A stretch of 64,000 nucleotides of DNA from CAYVTM01 sp964454645 (GTDB lineage Bacteria > Bacteroidota > Bacteroidia > Sphingobacteriales > Sphingobacteriaceae), in assembly GCA_964454645.1 (NCBI GenBank), contig CAYVTM010000001.1:558001-622000 (forward strand), written 5' to 3'. A program made the translations under genes and the position numbers. A model generated the notes under the pieces. It saw nothing but the letters and a program-made list of their open reading frames with translations, did no database searches and was not told where the DNA came from. This document shows positions 49,419-58,273 of the stretch, piece by piece. The first letter of the stretch is position 1, and each line of letters opens with the position of its first letter.

Positions 49419-50141
49419 TTATTCAATCTCAAACGATGCATTAACTACCGCAGTAATTTCTTTTTCAATTGAGCTTACATCATTCATTCCATAATCCGAA
49501 ATCATATTCGAATTTACAGGAGTAATTTGTATAACACCCATACGTGCGGTGCGCATGGTACCGATTTTACTATCGGTAGCTGCAGCAATTTTCTGAGCGC
49601 GATTCATCGCGTCTTTTGCTGCTTCCGCCTGTATGTCAATTTTCATTTCGGCTAATTGAGTATAATAATATTCGGGCGACATGATGTTAAAATCAATGCC
49701 CCTGCTGTACAAAGAAGTTATATCCAGGGAAATTTCTTTAATCAGATTCACATCCGAGGATTGAATCTTAAAGTATTGATTTGCCGAATACCCTTTAATA
49801 TCACCCTGATAGCCATTGCTATAATTGTATTGCGGATAGACATTGATGGTATTAAACTCCACTTTATCTTTCGTAAAACCCTTGGTTTGCAGATAATCCA
49901 TAAGCATAGGCTTTTGAGCTTCCAGCTTGCGGTAGGCTTCTTGTGAAGAACCTGCATAAGCATTCAGAGTTCCACTCAATACACCTAAATCCGAACGTAT
50001 AGCTTTCTTTGCAGAGCCCGTAACCGTTATGGTTTGGTTTTCTTTTTTAATGGACTTCCAGTTCATTCCGAAAATAAAAACGGAAATAATAATGGATAAT
50101 CCCATGAGCATGGCGGGTACGATAAAGCGATTATGATTCAT
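49419..50141 (-). CDS. SIMPL (DUF541) domain protein
   Basis: 240 aa. N-terminal transmembrane/signal segment (about 8-26) followed by a SIMPL domain (about 38-240): QTITVTGSAKKAIRSDLGVLSGTLN, LQTKGFTKDKVEFNTINVYPQY and AKDAMNRAQKIAAATDSKIG. Members are periplasmic or surface proteins. In a few cases they relate to oxidative stress or signalling, but the biochemical role is open. A 10-bp gap separates it from the downstream vWA-like gene. No promoter was evident in the 57-bp gap before it. Confidence 0.85.
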   Translation of the reverse strand: MNHNRFIVPAMLMGLSIIISVFIFGMNWKSIKKENQTITVTGSAKKAIRSDLGVLSGTLNAYAGSSQEAYRKLEAQKPMLMDYLQTKGFTKDKVEFNTINVYPQYNYSNGYQGDIKGYSANQYFKIQSSDVNLIKEISLDITSLYSRGIDFNIMSPEYYYTQLAEMKIDIQAEAAKDAMNRAQKIAAATDSKIGTMRTARMGVIQITPVNSNMISDYGMNDVSSIEKEITAVVNASFEIE

Positions 50142-50198
50142 AGTAGTATAGCGTTAGTAATTTTAAATTAGTATATAACGTATAAACTCTTTTCAATC

Positions 50199-50945
50199 TT
50201 AGGTCATCATTCCACCACAAACCGAAATTACCTGACCATTTACATAACTTCCTAAATCGGATGCTAAGAACAATGCTACATTAGCAACATCCTGAGTTTC
50301 ACCCATGCGTTGTAAAGGAATCATTTTGTTCCATCCATCAATTACATCCTGGGGTAAAGAATCGGTCATTTCGGTACGGATAAATCCGGGAGCGATTGCA
50401 TTGCTACGGATGTTACGCGAACCCAGCTCCTGTGCAACCGTTTTGGTAAAGCCGATAATGCCGGCTTTGGAAGCAGCGTAGTTCGACTGACCTCCATTTC
50501 CCTGCACTCCCACTACCGAACTCATATTGATAAACACTCCGTTACGCTGACGCATCATAGGTTTGGTAGCAGCCTTCGTAATGTTAAACACCGATTTCAA
50601 ATTAATTCTGATTACATCATCCCATTGTTCTTCGCTCATACGCATCAGCAATCCGTCTTTTGTAATACCCGCATTGTTCACTACAATATCCAATGTTCCA
50701 AAATCGGTAATGATGAAATTGATTAACTCTTCTGCTGCCTTATAATCAGAAGCATCGGAGCGATACCCTTTAACTTTTGTTCCCGAAGCCGCTAATTCTT
50801 TCTCAAGTGCTTCTCCTTGTTCAACAGATGATAAATAAGTAAAGGCCACATTAGCGCCTTGTTCGGCAAAAACCTGAGCAATTTTTTTTCCGATACCTTT
50901 CGATGCACCTGTAATGAGTACTGTTTTTCCTGCGAGTAATTTCAT
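50199..50945 (-). CDS. fabG: 3-oxoacyl-ACP reductase FabG
   Basis: 248-aa short-chain dehydrogenase for the NADPH-dependent reduction in fatty-acid elongation. Cofactor site TGASKGIGKKIA (about 12-23), NNAG (about 89-92), catalytic Ser in NMSSVVGVQGNGGQ, and YxxxK in SNYAASKAGIIGF (about 154-166), with the FabG C-terminal VISVCGGMMT. The start was set at 50945 (MKLLAGKTVLITGAS); an in-frame extension to 51023 adds 26 unlike residues from an AT-rich leader. The 266-bp gap upstream (50946-51211) contains the sucD terminator and otherwise no clear signal. Confidence 0.93.
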   Translation of the reverse strand: MKLLAGKTVLITGASKGIGKKIAQVFAEQGANVAFTYLSSVEQGEALEKELAASGTKVKGYRSDASDYKAAEELINFIITDFGTLDIVVNNAGITKDGLLMRMSEEQWDDVIRINLKSVFNITKAATKPMMRQRNGVFINMSSVVGVQGNGGQSNYAASKAGIIGFTKTVAQELGSRNIRSNAIAPGFIRTEMTDSLPQDVIDGWNKMIPLQRMGETQDVANVALFLASDLGSYVNGQVISVCGGMMT

Positions 50946-51138
50946 GTGATTAAATTTTTCTTTTTCTTCTGATGTATCTCCATAGCTTAAATACAAAAAG
51001 CAACGTATCCCAGCCCAATACAAAAGATTGCTTTGGTTTAATTAGAATAAGTGAAAATACATAAATTTTTATATATCCTGTGTATTTTTTGAAGGAGGGA
51101 ATTCATTCATATCGCTTAAAGCAAAAAAAGAAAGCATA

Positions 51139-51187
51139 AAAAAGCCATCAAGTTTCGAGCCGGCTGACTCTTAGCTTAATGGCTTTT
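51139..51187 (-). terminator. Terminator of sucD
   Basis: Long stem AAAAGCCATCAAG / CTTAATGGCTTTT (one mismatch) with a 20-plus-nt loop containing a short internal pairing. On the minus strand it is followed by T-rich sequence (TTTATGCTTTCTTTTTTTGC). It lies 24 bp after the sucD stop. Confidence 0.75.
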
Positions 51188-51211
51188 AAATGTAGAGCTG
51201 TGAAACAGCTA

Positions 51212-52096
51212 TTATATTTTACCTGCTTTTTTTAGTTCTTCAACCATCGCTACACCAATTTGTGCAGGAGATTCAACCACACGGATACCACATTCGCTCA
51301 TAATTTTCATTTTAGCTGCAGCGGTATCATCGGCTCCACCCACAATAGCGCCGGCATGTCCCATACGACGTCCCGGAGGCGCTGTTTGTCCGGCAATGAA
51401 GCCAACAACCGGTTTTGTGCCATTTGCTTTAATCCATTGTGCCGCTTCCGCTTCCATGCCACCACCAATCTCACCAATCATAATGATTCCGTCAGTTTCC
51501 GGATCATTCATCAATAATTCCACCGCTTCTTTGGTAGTCGTTCCGATAATCGGATCTCCACCGATACCGATCGCAGTCGATTGACCTAACCCTTGTTTTG
51601 TAATCTGATCTACCGCTTCGTAAGTTAAGGTTCCTGATTTAGAAACGATTCCTACTCTTCCCGGAGTAAAAATAAAGCCCGGCATGATACCTACTTTTGC
51701 TTCACCCGCTGTCATTACCCCCGGACAATTCGGTCCGATTAAACGACAATCTTTATCACTGATATATTCTTTTACAGCAATCATATCCTTGGTAGGAATA
51801 CCTTCTGTAATACAAATTATCACTTTAATTCCGGCACTCGCCGCTTCCATAATGGCATCCGCTGCAAAAGCCGGCGGAACAAAAATAATCGATACATCGG
51901 CACCGGTCTTCTCTACTGCATCGTTTACCGTATTAAATACGGGGCGATCCAAATGCATCGTTCCGCCTTTACCGGGTGTTACACCCCCAACAACCTGTGT
52001 TCCATACTCAATCATCTGTCCGGCATGAAATGTACCTTCACTACCTGTAAAACCTTGAACAATGATTTTTGAATTTTTATTAACTAATACACTCAT
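51212..52096 (-). CDS. sucD: Succinate-CoA ligase (ADP-forming) subunit alpha
   Basis: 294 aa. CoA-binding N-terminal domain (GFTGSEGTFHAGQMIEYGTQVVGGVTPGKGG, residues 16-46) and ligase domain with the phospho-His region RRMGHAGAIVGG (His about 248). It catalyses succinyl-CoA to succinate with nucleotide formation in the TCA cycle. The beta subunit gene (sucC) is not adjacent, so here the two subunits are encoded apart. A good promoter lies 20 bp upstream and a terminator follows. Confidence 0.97.
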   Translation of the reverse strand: MSVLVNKNSKIIVQGFTGSEGTFHAGQMIEYGTQVVGGVTPGKGGTMHLDRPVFNTVNDAVEKTGADVSIIFVPPAFAADAIMEAASAGIKVIICITEGIPTKDMIAVKEYISDKDCRLIGPNCPGVMTAGEAKVGIMPGFIFTPGRVGIVSKSGTLTYEAVDQITKQGLGQSTAIGIGGDPIIGTTTKEAVELLMNDPETDGIIMIGEIGGGMEAEAAQWIKANGTKPVVGFIAGQTAPPGRRMGHAGAIVGGADDTAAAKMKIMSECGIRVVESPAQIGVAMVEELKKAGKI

Positions 52097-52115
52097 TTTT
52101 CTGGATTTGATGCTG

Positions 52116-52147
52116 CAAAACTAAGCTAATTTGCGAAAATACCAAAA
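52116..52147 (-). promoter_or_regulatory. Promoter of sucD
   Basis: On the minus strand TTTTGG (52147-52142) is followed after a 19-nt spacer by TAGTTTTG (52123-52116), an exact TAnnTTTG. Predicted transcription start is about 52110, giving a short leader of some 14 nt. Confidence 0.78.
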
Positions 52148-52220
52148 GTGTTTCCGCTTATCTGTGCGATACCTCTCCACCAATCCCCTTCTAGTTTCGA
52201 TAGAAAAGAATGACGGGAAA

Positions 52221-54605
52221 TTATTTTAAATGAACCAAGGTTATTCCTGCTCCTCCAAAATCCACGTGTTCATCTTCCATCGACTTGATTTGCGAATAGT
52301 TACGCAAATATTCACGGATTAATTTACGTAAGATACCATCACCTTTACCGTGTAAAATACGTAATGTCCCGAAACCACGCATAATTGCCTTGTCCATAAA
52401 TTTCTCCAAAGCCGCCAAAGCCTCATCTCCCCTTTTTCCGCGCAAATCAATCTGCGGATTAAAGTCCATCACACTTTCGGCATATACATTTCCTTTTAAG
52501 TTTTCCTGAAAGGCATCTTTTTCTATTTTCGGTTTCATCGTTAATTCCAACCGATCCAATTTCACAAAGGAGCGTATCTCTCCAATGGCAAGTTCTGCCT
52601 GTTGTTTTTGAATACGCAATACCTGCCCTACCGTATCGCTTTCTTTAATACGTACCCAGGAACCTTCCCCAACCGTACCCTTTAGTTTTTCATTTACAAC
52701 TTTTACCTTCAGTGTTACAGGTTCTTCATGCAATAGCTGTCCTGTTTGTTCCTGGAACTGTTCACGTAATTTTTTGGTTTGTGTTTTATCTGCTTTTGCT
52801 GTTTTTATTTCAGAGATGGTATTTTCAATCAATTTATTTGCCTGTTTAATTATTTGCTCTGCCTCTTGCTTGGCTGCACGGATCAATCCTTTTTTATTTT
52901 CATCGAGATAACTTTTCAATTGCTCTGTTTCTTCAATCAAATGACTTACTTGCTTTTCCTTTATGCTTAACGACTTCTGGGTATCGGCAAGAATCTTCTT
53001 ATCCCGTTCCAGATCGATCAGCAAAGAATCCACGCGCTTCTGCTCATGCCCTACTTTTACTTTCGCCAGTTCAATAACCTGTTTGGGCAAACCTGTTTTT
53101 TGCGCAATCTCAAAAGCATAAGAACTTCCTGGCTTCCCTATCTCCAGGCGATACAGAGCTTGCATCGATATCGTATCGAAAAGCATGGAAGCATTACGTA
53201 TCCCGTCCGCATCATTTGCAAATAATTTAAGATTGGAATAATGTGTAGTGACAACTCCTTTTACTTTCTTACGATTGATTACTTCCAGCACAGCTTCGGC
53301 AATGGGGCCACCAAATTTAGGATCGGTACCTGTACCAAACTCATCAATACATATAAAAGTATTTGCATTGGCATATTCAACAAAATATTTCATGTGAGAA
53401 AGGTGGGCACTATAAGTACTTAAATCGCTTTCCAGCGATTGATCATCACCGATATCCACAAAAATATTTTTAAAAACTCCCAACTCCGAATATTCGCTTG
53501 CCGGAATCAGCAAACCATGCTGCAGCATCAGTTGTATTAATCCGCAGGTTTTTAAACATACTGATTTTCCACCGGCATTCGGACCCGATACAACGATAAT
53601 CCTCTGCTCATCATCTATGCGGATATCAAGCGGAATCACTTCCTTGTTTTGTTCTTTAAAACCTAAATATAATAAAGGATGACGCGCCTGGTAGAGCTGC
53701 ATCACAGCTTCTTTTTTCAATACCGGAAGAGCGGCATCGATACGAATCGCAAAACGTGCTTTGGCACGAATAAAGTCGATAATCGTTAATAAATTATGAT
53801 AGCTTAATAAGAGTGGTAAGTAAGGACGTAAATCATCGGTTAATGCGGTTAAGATGCGTACAATTTCCCGATGCTTATCGTGTTCCAGATCGCGGATACG
53901 GTTATTAATTTCAAAGACTTCCATCGGTTCGATAAAAACCGTTTGGCCCGTTGCAGACTCATCCAGAATCACACCCTTCACACGGCGTTTGTATTCTGCC
54001 AGTACCGGGATTACGACTCTTCCATCGCGAATAGTCAATTGTGAATCGGCCGTATATCCCTCTTTTTGTGCCTCTTTAAATAAGAGGTTAATTCGTTTAC
54101 GCGCATCCGACTCTGCGGATTGTATCGCCTGGTGAATATCTCCCAAAGCCCTGGAAGCATTGATCTTTATCTTTCCTTTGCTGTCGATTATCTGTTCTAT
54201 CAAATACAAAATCTTTTTATCCGGCTGCAAGTCTTTGAACAATAGTTCGATGGATGGATAGAGACCTTCCTGCTCTTTAAAGAAATGAATACAGGCAAAA
54301 ACCGTTTGTAGCGAAAGCTGTACTTTGAAAAAATCTTCCTCGGGGAGAAAAGTACCTTCGATACGAACCTTTTGTAAAAGTGTTTTTAAATCGTAATAAT
54401 GTTCGGAAGGAAAAGACAAGCCCGATTGTAAAACCTGTTTGAACTCGGCAGTTTGTTTTAAGAGCTTATGCAATAAATCATAATTACTGATAAACTGCAT
54501 TTTATCTACCAAATCGCGCCCCATAACACTCATACACTCTTGCGATACAAGCGCTTTCACTTCATCGAAACCTAATTTCTGAAAAATATTGTCAGGAAAT
54601 AACAT
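52221..54605 (-). CDS. mutS2: Endonuclease MutS2 / ribosome-rescue-type MutS2
   Basis: 794 aa. MutS-type core without mismatch-recognition domain I: helical region (about 1-310), ATPase with Walker A GPNAGGKSVCLKT (about 341-353), Walker B CIDEFGTGTDPKFGG (about 425-439), then a long coiled coil (about 515-610), a KOW-like segment (about 625-690) and a C-terminal Smr nuclease domain (about 715-794; QIDLRGKRGDEALAAL, LRILHGKGDGILRKLIREYL). MutS2 suppresses homologous recombination and, in Bacillus, also acts on collided ribosomes. Its start overlaps the stop of the DUF4296 lipoprotein gene (TAATG at 54603-54607). Confidence 0.95.
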   Translation of the reverse strand: MLFPDNIFQKLGFDEVKALVSQECMSVMGRDLVDKMQFISNYDLLHKLLKQTAEFKQVLQSGLSFPSEHYYDLKTLLQKVRIEGTFLPEEDFFKVQLSLQTVFACIHFFKEQEGLYPSIELLFKDLQPDKKILYLIEQIIDSKGKIKINASRALGDIHQAIQSAESDARKRINLLFKEAQKEGYTADSQLTIRDGRVVIPVLAEYKRRVKGVILDESATGQTVFIEPMEVFEINNRIRDLEHDKHREIVRILTALTDDLRPYLPLLLSYHNLLTIIDFIRAKARFAIRIDAALPVLKKEAVMQLYQARHPLLYLGFKEQNKEVIPLDIRIDDEQRIIVVSGPNAGGKSVCLKTCGLIQLMLQHGLLIPASEYSELGVFKNIFVDIGDDQSLESDLSTYSAHLSHMKYFVEYANANTFICIDEFGTGTDPKFGGPIAEAVLEVINRKKVKGVVTTHYSNLKLFANDADGIRNASMLFDTISMQALYRLEIGKPGSSYAFEIAQKTGLPKQVIELAKVKVGHEQKRVDSLLIDLERDKKILADTQKSLSIKEKQVSHLIEETEQLKSYLDENKKGLIRAAKQEAEQIIKQANKLIENTISEIKTAKADKTQTKKLREQFQEQTGQLLHEEPVTLKVKVVNEKLKGTVGEGSWVRIKESDTVGQVLRIQKQQAELAIGEIRSFVKLDRLELTMKPKIEKDAFQENLKGNVYAESVMDFNPQIDLRGKRGDEALAALEKFMDKAIMRGFGTLRILHGKGDGILRKLIREYLRNYSQIKSMEDEHVDFGGAGITLVHLK

Positions 54606-54952
54606 TACTGTTTATTATTCAATACTTCTGCTTCTTTACGACTCATTTCTTCTATCATCTTCTGATAAATATCATGCAACAGTTCCGTATGATCGGTATA
54701 AAATTTAAGACTCTGTTGAAAACGTTTTTTATCTACTTTGTATTTATCAAATATAAAATGATAATAGCTGACAGTATAAAATGAAACAGAATCGTCAGGG
54801 GCAACGGTACGTATTCCTGCTTCTGCCAGATGAATGTCCATCATAAGCATTAACATCGTATCTTTCGGAATTACTTCGGAAGGAATATTAACCTCTTTGG
54901 ATGTACAGGAGAATAAACCCAATAGAGTGATGGCTAAAAGTATTTTCTTCAT
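54605..54952 (-). CDS. DUF4296 lipoprotein
   Basis: 115 aa. Lipoprotein signal with lipobox LFSC (Cys16). The mature part matches DUF4296: IPKDTMLMLMMDIHLAEAGI (about 28-47), YYHFIFDKYKVDKKRFQQSLKFYTDHTELLHDIYQKM. Function unknown; Bacteroidota-specific small envelope lipoprotein. It sits first in a transcript with mutS2 (TAATG overlap) and is divergent from yggS across 53 bp in which two -7 boxes face each other. Confidence 0.85.
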   Translation of the reverse strand: MKKILLAITLLGLFSCTSKEVNIPSEVIPKDTMLMLMMDIHLAEAGIRTVAPDDSVSFYTVSYYHFIFDKYKVDKKRFQQSLKFYTDHTELLHDIYQKMIEEMSRKEAEVLNNKQ

Positions 54953-54978
54953 TTCTATGGTAATTATAGCATTTACAA

Positions 54979-55000
54979 TAAATTTGCAGATACAAAGGTA
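54979..55000. promoter_or_regulatory. Two -7 boxes facing each other between DUF4296 and yggS genes
   Basis: TAAATTTG on the plus strand (54979-54986) and TACCTTTG on the minus strand (54993-55000) are both exact -7 consensus matches. They point towards each other 6 bp apart, so the two predicted start sites overlap. Neither has a clear -33 TTG at standard spacing. Confidence 0.5.
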
Positions 55001-55005
55001 ATATA

Positions 55006-55716
55006 ATGAGCATATCGGAGCATATTAAAACACTTAAAAAAGAACTGGACGCTGTTAATGTCCAATTGGTTGCTGTTTCGAAAACTAAATCCAATGAGGA
55101 AGTTATGCAGGCATACGATGCAGGGCAAAGGAGTTTTGGAGAAAATCAGGTACAGGAACTGGCGGCTAAATACGAATCTCTTCCTAAAGATATCGAATGG
55201 CATTTGGTGGGGCATTTACAAACGAATAAGGTGAAATACATTGCTCCTTTCATACATCTGATTCACTCGGCAGATAGTTTAAAACTTTTACAGGAGATTG
55301 ATAAGCATGCCGCAAAAAATAATCGTATAATTGATTGTCTCTTACAGGTGTATATCGCCGATGAAGATACTAAGTTCGGGTTGGGTTACGATGAGCTGAT
55401 CGACCTGCTGCGTTCGGAAGAATATAGGGCACTTAAGCATATTCGTATTGTAGGATTGATGGGTATCGCAACAAACAATGTGCAGGAGCGGCAAACGCGC
55501 GAAGAGTTTAAAGAGCTGGCCATATTATTCCGGGGAATTAAAGAAAGCTTTTTCAAAAACGACCCTTCCTTCAAAGAAATTTCTATGGGTATGTCCTCCG
55601 ATTATAAACTGGCTGTTGAGCATGGCAGTACGATGGTTCGTTTAGGAAGTACAATTTTTGGTGCCCGTGTTATCAAACATTGGAAAAACAAAAGTTCCGG
55701 GAACGATGCCGATTAA
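55006..55716 (+). CDS. YggS-family pyridoxal-phosphate homeostasis protein
   Basis: 236 aa, alanine-racemase-like TIM barrel without the C-terminal domain. PLP lysine in VQLVAVSKTKSNEEV (Lys about 27), FGENQVQEL (about 45-53), WHLVGHLQTNKVKY, and the phosphate site SMGMSSDYKLAVEHGSTMVRLGSTIFG near the end. The family (YggS/PLPBP) buffers PLP and amino-acid balance and has no known catalysis. Cytosolic. Its 3' end overlaps the GNAT gene by 11 bp. Confidence 0.93.
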   Translation: MSISEHIKTLKKELDAVNVQLVAVSKTKSNEEVMQAYDAGQRSFGENQVQELAAKYESLPKDIEWHLVGHLQTNKVKYIAPFIHLIHSADSLKLLQEIDKHAAKNNRIIDCLLQVYIADEDTKFGLGYDELIDLLRSEEYRALKHIRIVGLMGIATNNVQERQTREEFKELAILFRGIKESFFKNDPSFKEISMGMSSDYKLAVEHGSTMVRLGSTIFGARVIKHWKNKSSGNDAD

Positions 55717-56191
55717 CATACGCCGAGCGGAAAGAAAAGATTGTGTACGTATGCTGGAACTCATACAAGAGCTTGCGATTTATGAAAAAGCCGAAGGGGA
55801 AGTAAGTATCCGTTTAAACGAATTCGAAGAAGCCGGATTTGGGGAAAAGCCCGTATATTGGGCATTTGTTGCCGAAGTAGAAAATGATATCATTGGCTTT
55901 GCTTTGTATTACATTCGCTACTCCACCTGGAAAGGAAGTCGTATGTATTTGGAGGATATTTTGGTTACCGAAAATTACAGAGGTAAAGGAATTGGAAAAA
56001 TGCTGATGGAAGTATTGATTGATGAAGTTGCTCAAAAGAAACTCAAGGGTATCAGTTGGCAGGTATTGGAATGGAACGAACCGGCAATTAATTTTTATAA
56101 AAAATATAAAGTTGCTTTTGATGGAGAATGGTTAAACGCATCTTTATCTGAAGAGCAAATTATAGAATATCATACGCTTAAAAAAAATTAG
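55706..56191 (+). CDS. GNAT-family N-acetyltransferase
   Basis: 161 aa from MPINIRRAERKDC. GNAT fold with acetyl-CoA motif VTENYRGKGIGKMLMEVLID (about 89-108, RGKGIG) and the spermidine/spermine acetyltransferase-like tail VLEWNEPAINFYKKYKV (about 124-140), which suggests a polyamine or small-amine acetyltransferase (SAT-like). The upstream frame from 55658 was rejected because it overlaps 59 bp of yggS and the first 16 residues are not GNAT-like. The chosen ATG overlaps the yggS stop by 11 bp, so the two are coupled. Confidence 0.85.
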   Translation: MPINIRRAERKDCVRMLELIQELAIYEKAEGEVSIRLNEFEEAGFGEKPVYWAFVAEVENDIIGFALYYIRYSTWKGSRMYLEDILVTENYRGKGIGKMLMEVLIDEVAQKKLKGISWQVLEWNEPAINFYKKYKVAFDGEWLNASLSEEQIIEYHTLKKN

Positions 56192-56192
56192 C

Positions 56193-56996
56193 ATGAAATT
56201 TATCTCCCCCATTGTTTTATTAGTACTTGTTCTTTCTTCCTGCACACAATCAGGAACTCAGACAAACACACAAGCTATTGATTCTTTAAAATCGGACGAT
56301 AGCCTTGTCTATCAATATCAATCGGTATTTGCCGGGACAGCCTTGAATAAAAGCAAAAGCGACAGCAGCTATGCGATGCTGGAATACCCGGTATTTGAGG
56401 CAGACAGTTTCGGCCTAAACGATTTTGTAAATGCTAAGATGACCCATTCCGACGGGGGGACGGAAAAGTTTGAGACCGCTCAGGCTTTAGCGAATACATT
56501 TGTGAAAGAATATGAAAAAAGTGCAAAAAAATTCCCGCAATACGCACATACCTGGCATTATAGATCCAGGCTGAGTGTAGTAAACAATTATAAAAATTTA
56601 ATCAGCTTTCAACACGAAGGAGCTTCATATACCGGAGGTGCGCATGGCTCTTATTATTTACTCTACTATAATTACAATACTGATAGCCAAAAAGAAATCA
56701 AGCTAACTGAGCTCATAGATCCATTGAAGTATGATGAATTTGAAAAGATCGCTGAAAGAATATTCAGAAAAGCGGAAGGGATTTCTACCGATTTCAATTT
56801 ATCTGATGCCTACTTTTTCGAATCGGGAAAATTTTATTTAAATGAAAACTTCTTAATCCTCCCCGATCGTTTACGTTTTGTATATAATATATACGAAATA
56901 AAGCCTTATTCGGAAGGGATTACACGTATCGACATTCCGTATTCGGAAATATCCGGGCTCTTGCTAAAAAACAATCTTCCTTTAATCATTCAATAG
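56193..56996 (+). CDS. DUF3298/DUF4163-like lipoprotein
   Basis: 267 aa. Lipobox LSSC (Cys17). The body shows the two-part arrangement of DUF4163 (about 60-150, ALNKSKSDSSYAMLEYPVF) and DUF3298 (about 160-260) with the hallmark GASYTGGAHGSYY (about 147-159) and LTELIDP. Members are PdaC/RsiV-like extracytoplasmic domains of unknown activity in this context; RsiV binds lysozyme. It starts directly after the GNAT gene stop (1 bp gap), so it shares its transcript. Confidence 0.82.
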   Translation: MKFISPIVLLVLVLSSCTQSGTQTNTQAIDSLKSDDSLVYQYQSVFAGTALNKSKSDSSYAMLEYPVFEADSFGLNDFVNAKMTHSDGGTEKFETAQALANTFVKEYEKSAKKFPQYAHTWHYRSRLSVVNNYKNLISFQHEGASYTGGAHGSYYLLYYNYNTDSQKEIKLTELIDPLKYDEFEKIAERIFRKAEGISTDFNLSDAYFFESGKFYLNENFLILPDRLRFVYNIYEIKPYSEGITRIDIPYSEISGLLLKNNLPLIIQ

Positions 56997-57009
56997 TTTT
57001 ATATAGAGC

Positions 57010-58269
57010 ATGCTTGTTTTCAAATTTGGAGGTGCATCGGTAAAAGATGCCGAAGGAGTTAAAAATGTATGGAGCATTGTTGAGCAATACAAAGACAAGG
57101 CTTTACTGATTGTTGTATCGGCGATGGGCAAAACAACCAATGCTTTGGAAGAAGTTTGTGCTGCTTATTATACAAAAACAAAAGACCCATATAAATTATT
57201 GGAAGAAGTTCGAAAATACCATTACAACATTATCGATCAGTTGGAAAGTGCAGATGTCCGAAAATTAAAAGATGAAATTTCGAATGCACTGGTAGAAATT
57301 GAATGGATACTGGAAGAGGAGCCACAGGATAATTATGATTTTGTTTACGATCAATTGGTAAGTGTCGGTGAAATCCTTTCTACAAAAATTATTGCATCCT
57401 ACTTACAAACAATGGGAATGTCCGTGCGTTGGATCGATGCACGGAGTTATATTCAAACCGATAACAGCTATCGCGAGGGACAGGTAGACTGGGAGCATAC
57501 CGAAGGATTGATGCGCCATGATCTTCCCGAAATTCTGAAATCGGAAATTATTGTTACCCAGGGATTCGTCGGAGGGACTTCCGAAAACTATACCACCACC
57601 TTAGGGCGTGAAGGTTCCGATTATTCGGCCGCTATTTTCGCTTCCTGCTTACAAGCCGAATCTCTTAGTATATGGAAAGATGTTCCCGGAGTATTAAATG
57701 CCGACCCCAAATTATTTTCCGATACCGAAAAGTATGATGAACTATCTTATTCGGAAGCTTTGGAGATGAGCTATTACGGTGCTTCCGTTATTCATCCGAA
57801 AACCATCAAGCCCTTACAAAACAAAGGTATTCCCTTACACGTCCGTCCTTTTTTACACCCCAATGAGCAAGGCACAAGCATCGGGAACAAAGAAAATATA
57901 CATTTTAAAAAGCCGGCAATCATTGTAAAAAAGAATCAGTTATTGATGACTCTTTCCACGAAGGATTATTCCTTCATTGCCGAAAGTAACTTGAGCTCTA
58001 TCTTCCGGTGTTTTGCCGATCAGCGTGTTAAAATAAACTGCATGCAAAATTCTGCCATGACTTTCTCTTGTTGCATTGATTATGATCCGGAGAAAATACA
58101 AACACTTATCGAAGCATTACAAAACGATTACCGTATCTTATACAATACCTCCGTAGAACTTATCACCGTCCGGCATTACGAAGAAAAAGTAATACAGAAT
58201 TTACAGCAAGGAAAAGAATTGTTACTGGAACAAAGAAGCCGGAATACAGTACAACTGGTATTACGCTAA
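57010..58269 (+). CDS. Aspartate kinase (monofunctional)
   Basis: 419 aa. N-terminal amino-acid kinase domain with KFGGASV (4-10), GFVGGTSENYTTTLGREGSDYSA (about 196-218) and KDVPGVLNADP (about 230-240), then short ACT-like regulatory segments (about 305-419). It phosphorylates aspartate for Lys, Met, Thr and Ile synthesis. Not fused to homoserine dehydrogenase. It is 13 bp downstream of the DUF3298 lipoprotein gene and convergent with the M43 fusion ORF, 4 bp away. Allosteric effector cannot be read from the sequence. Confidence 0.93.
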   Translation: MLVFKFGGASVKDAEGVKNVWSIVEQYKDKALLIVVSAMGKTTNALEEVCAAYYTKTKDPYKLLEEVRKYHYNIIDQLESADVRKLKDEISNALVEIEWILEEEPQDNYDFVYDQLVSVGEILSTKIIASYLQTMGMSVRWIDARSYIQTDNSYREGQVDWEHTEGLMRHDLPEILKSEIIVTQGFVGGTSENYTTTLGREGSDYSAAIFASCLQAESLSIWKDVPGVLNADPKLFSDTEKYDELSYSEALEMSYYGASVIHPKTIKPLQNKGIPLHVRPFLHPNEQGTSIGNKENIHFKKPAIIVKKNQLLMTLSTKDYSFIAESNLSSIFRCFADQRVKINCMQNSAMTFSCCIDYDPEKIQTLIEALQNDYRILYNTSVELITVRHYEEKVIQNLQQGKELLLEQRSRNTVQLVLR

Positions 58270-58273
58270 AATA

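Noticed and set aside
50946..51023. Extended start for fabG
   Set aside because: 26 extra residues are unlike FabG; MKLLAGKTVLITGAS is the family start.
55658..55705. Extended start for the GNAT gene
   Set aside because: It overlaps yggS by 59 bp and adds residues not like GNAT; the ATG at 55706 is consistent.
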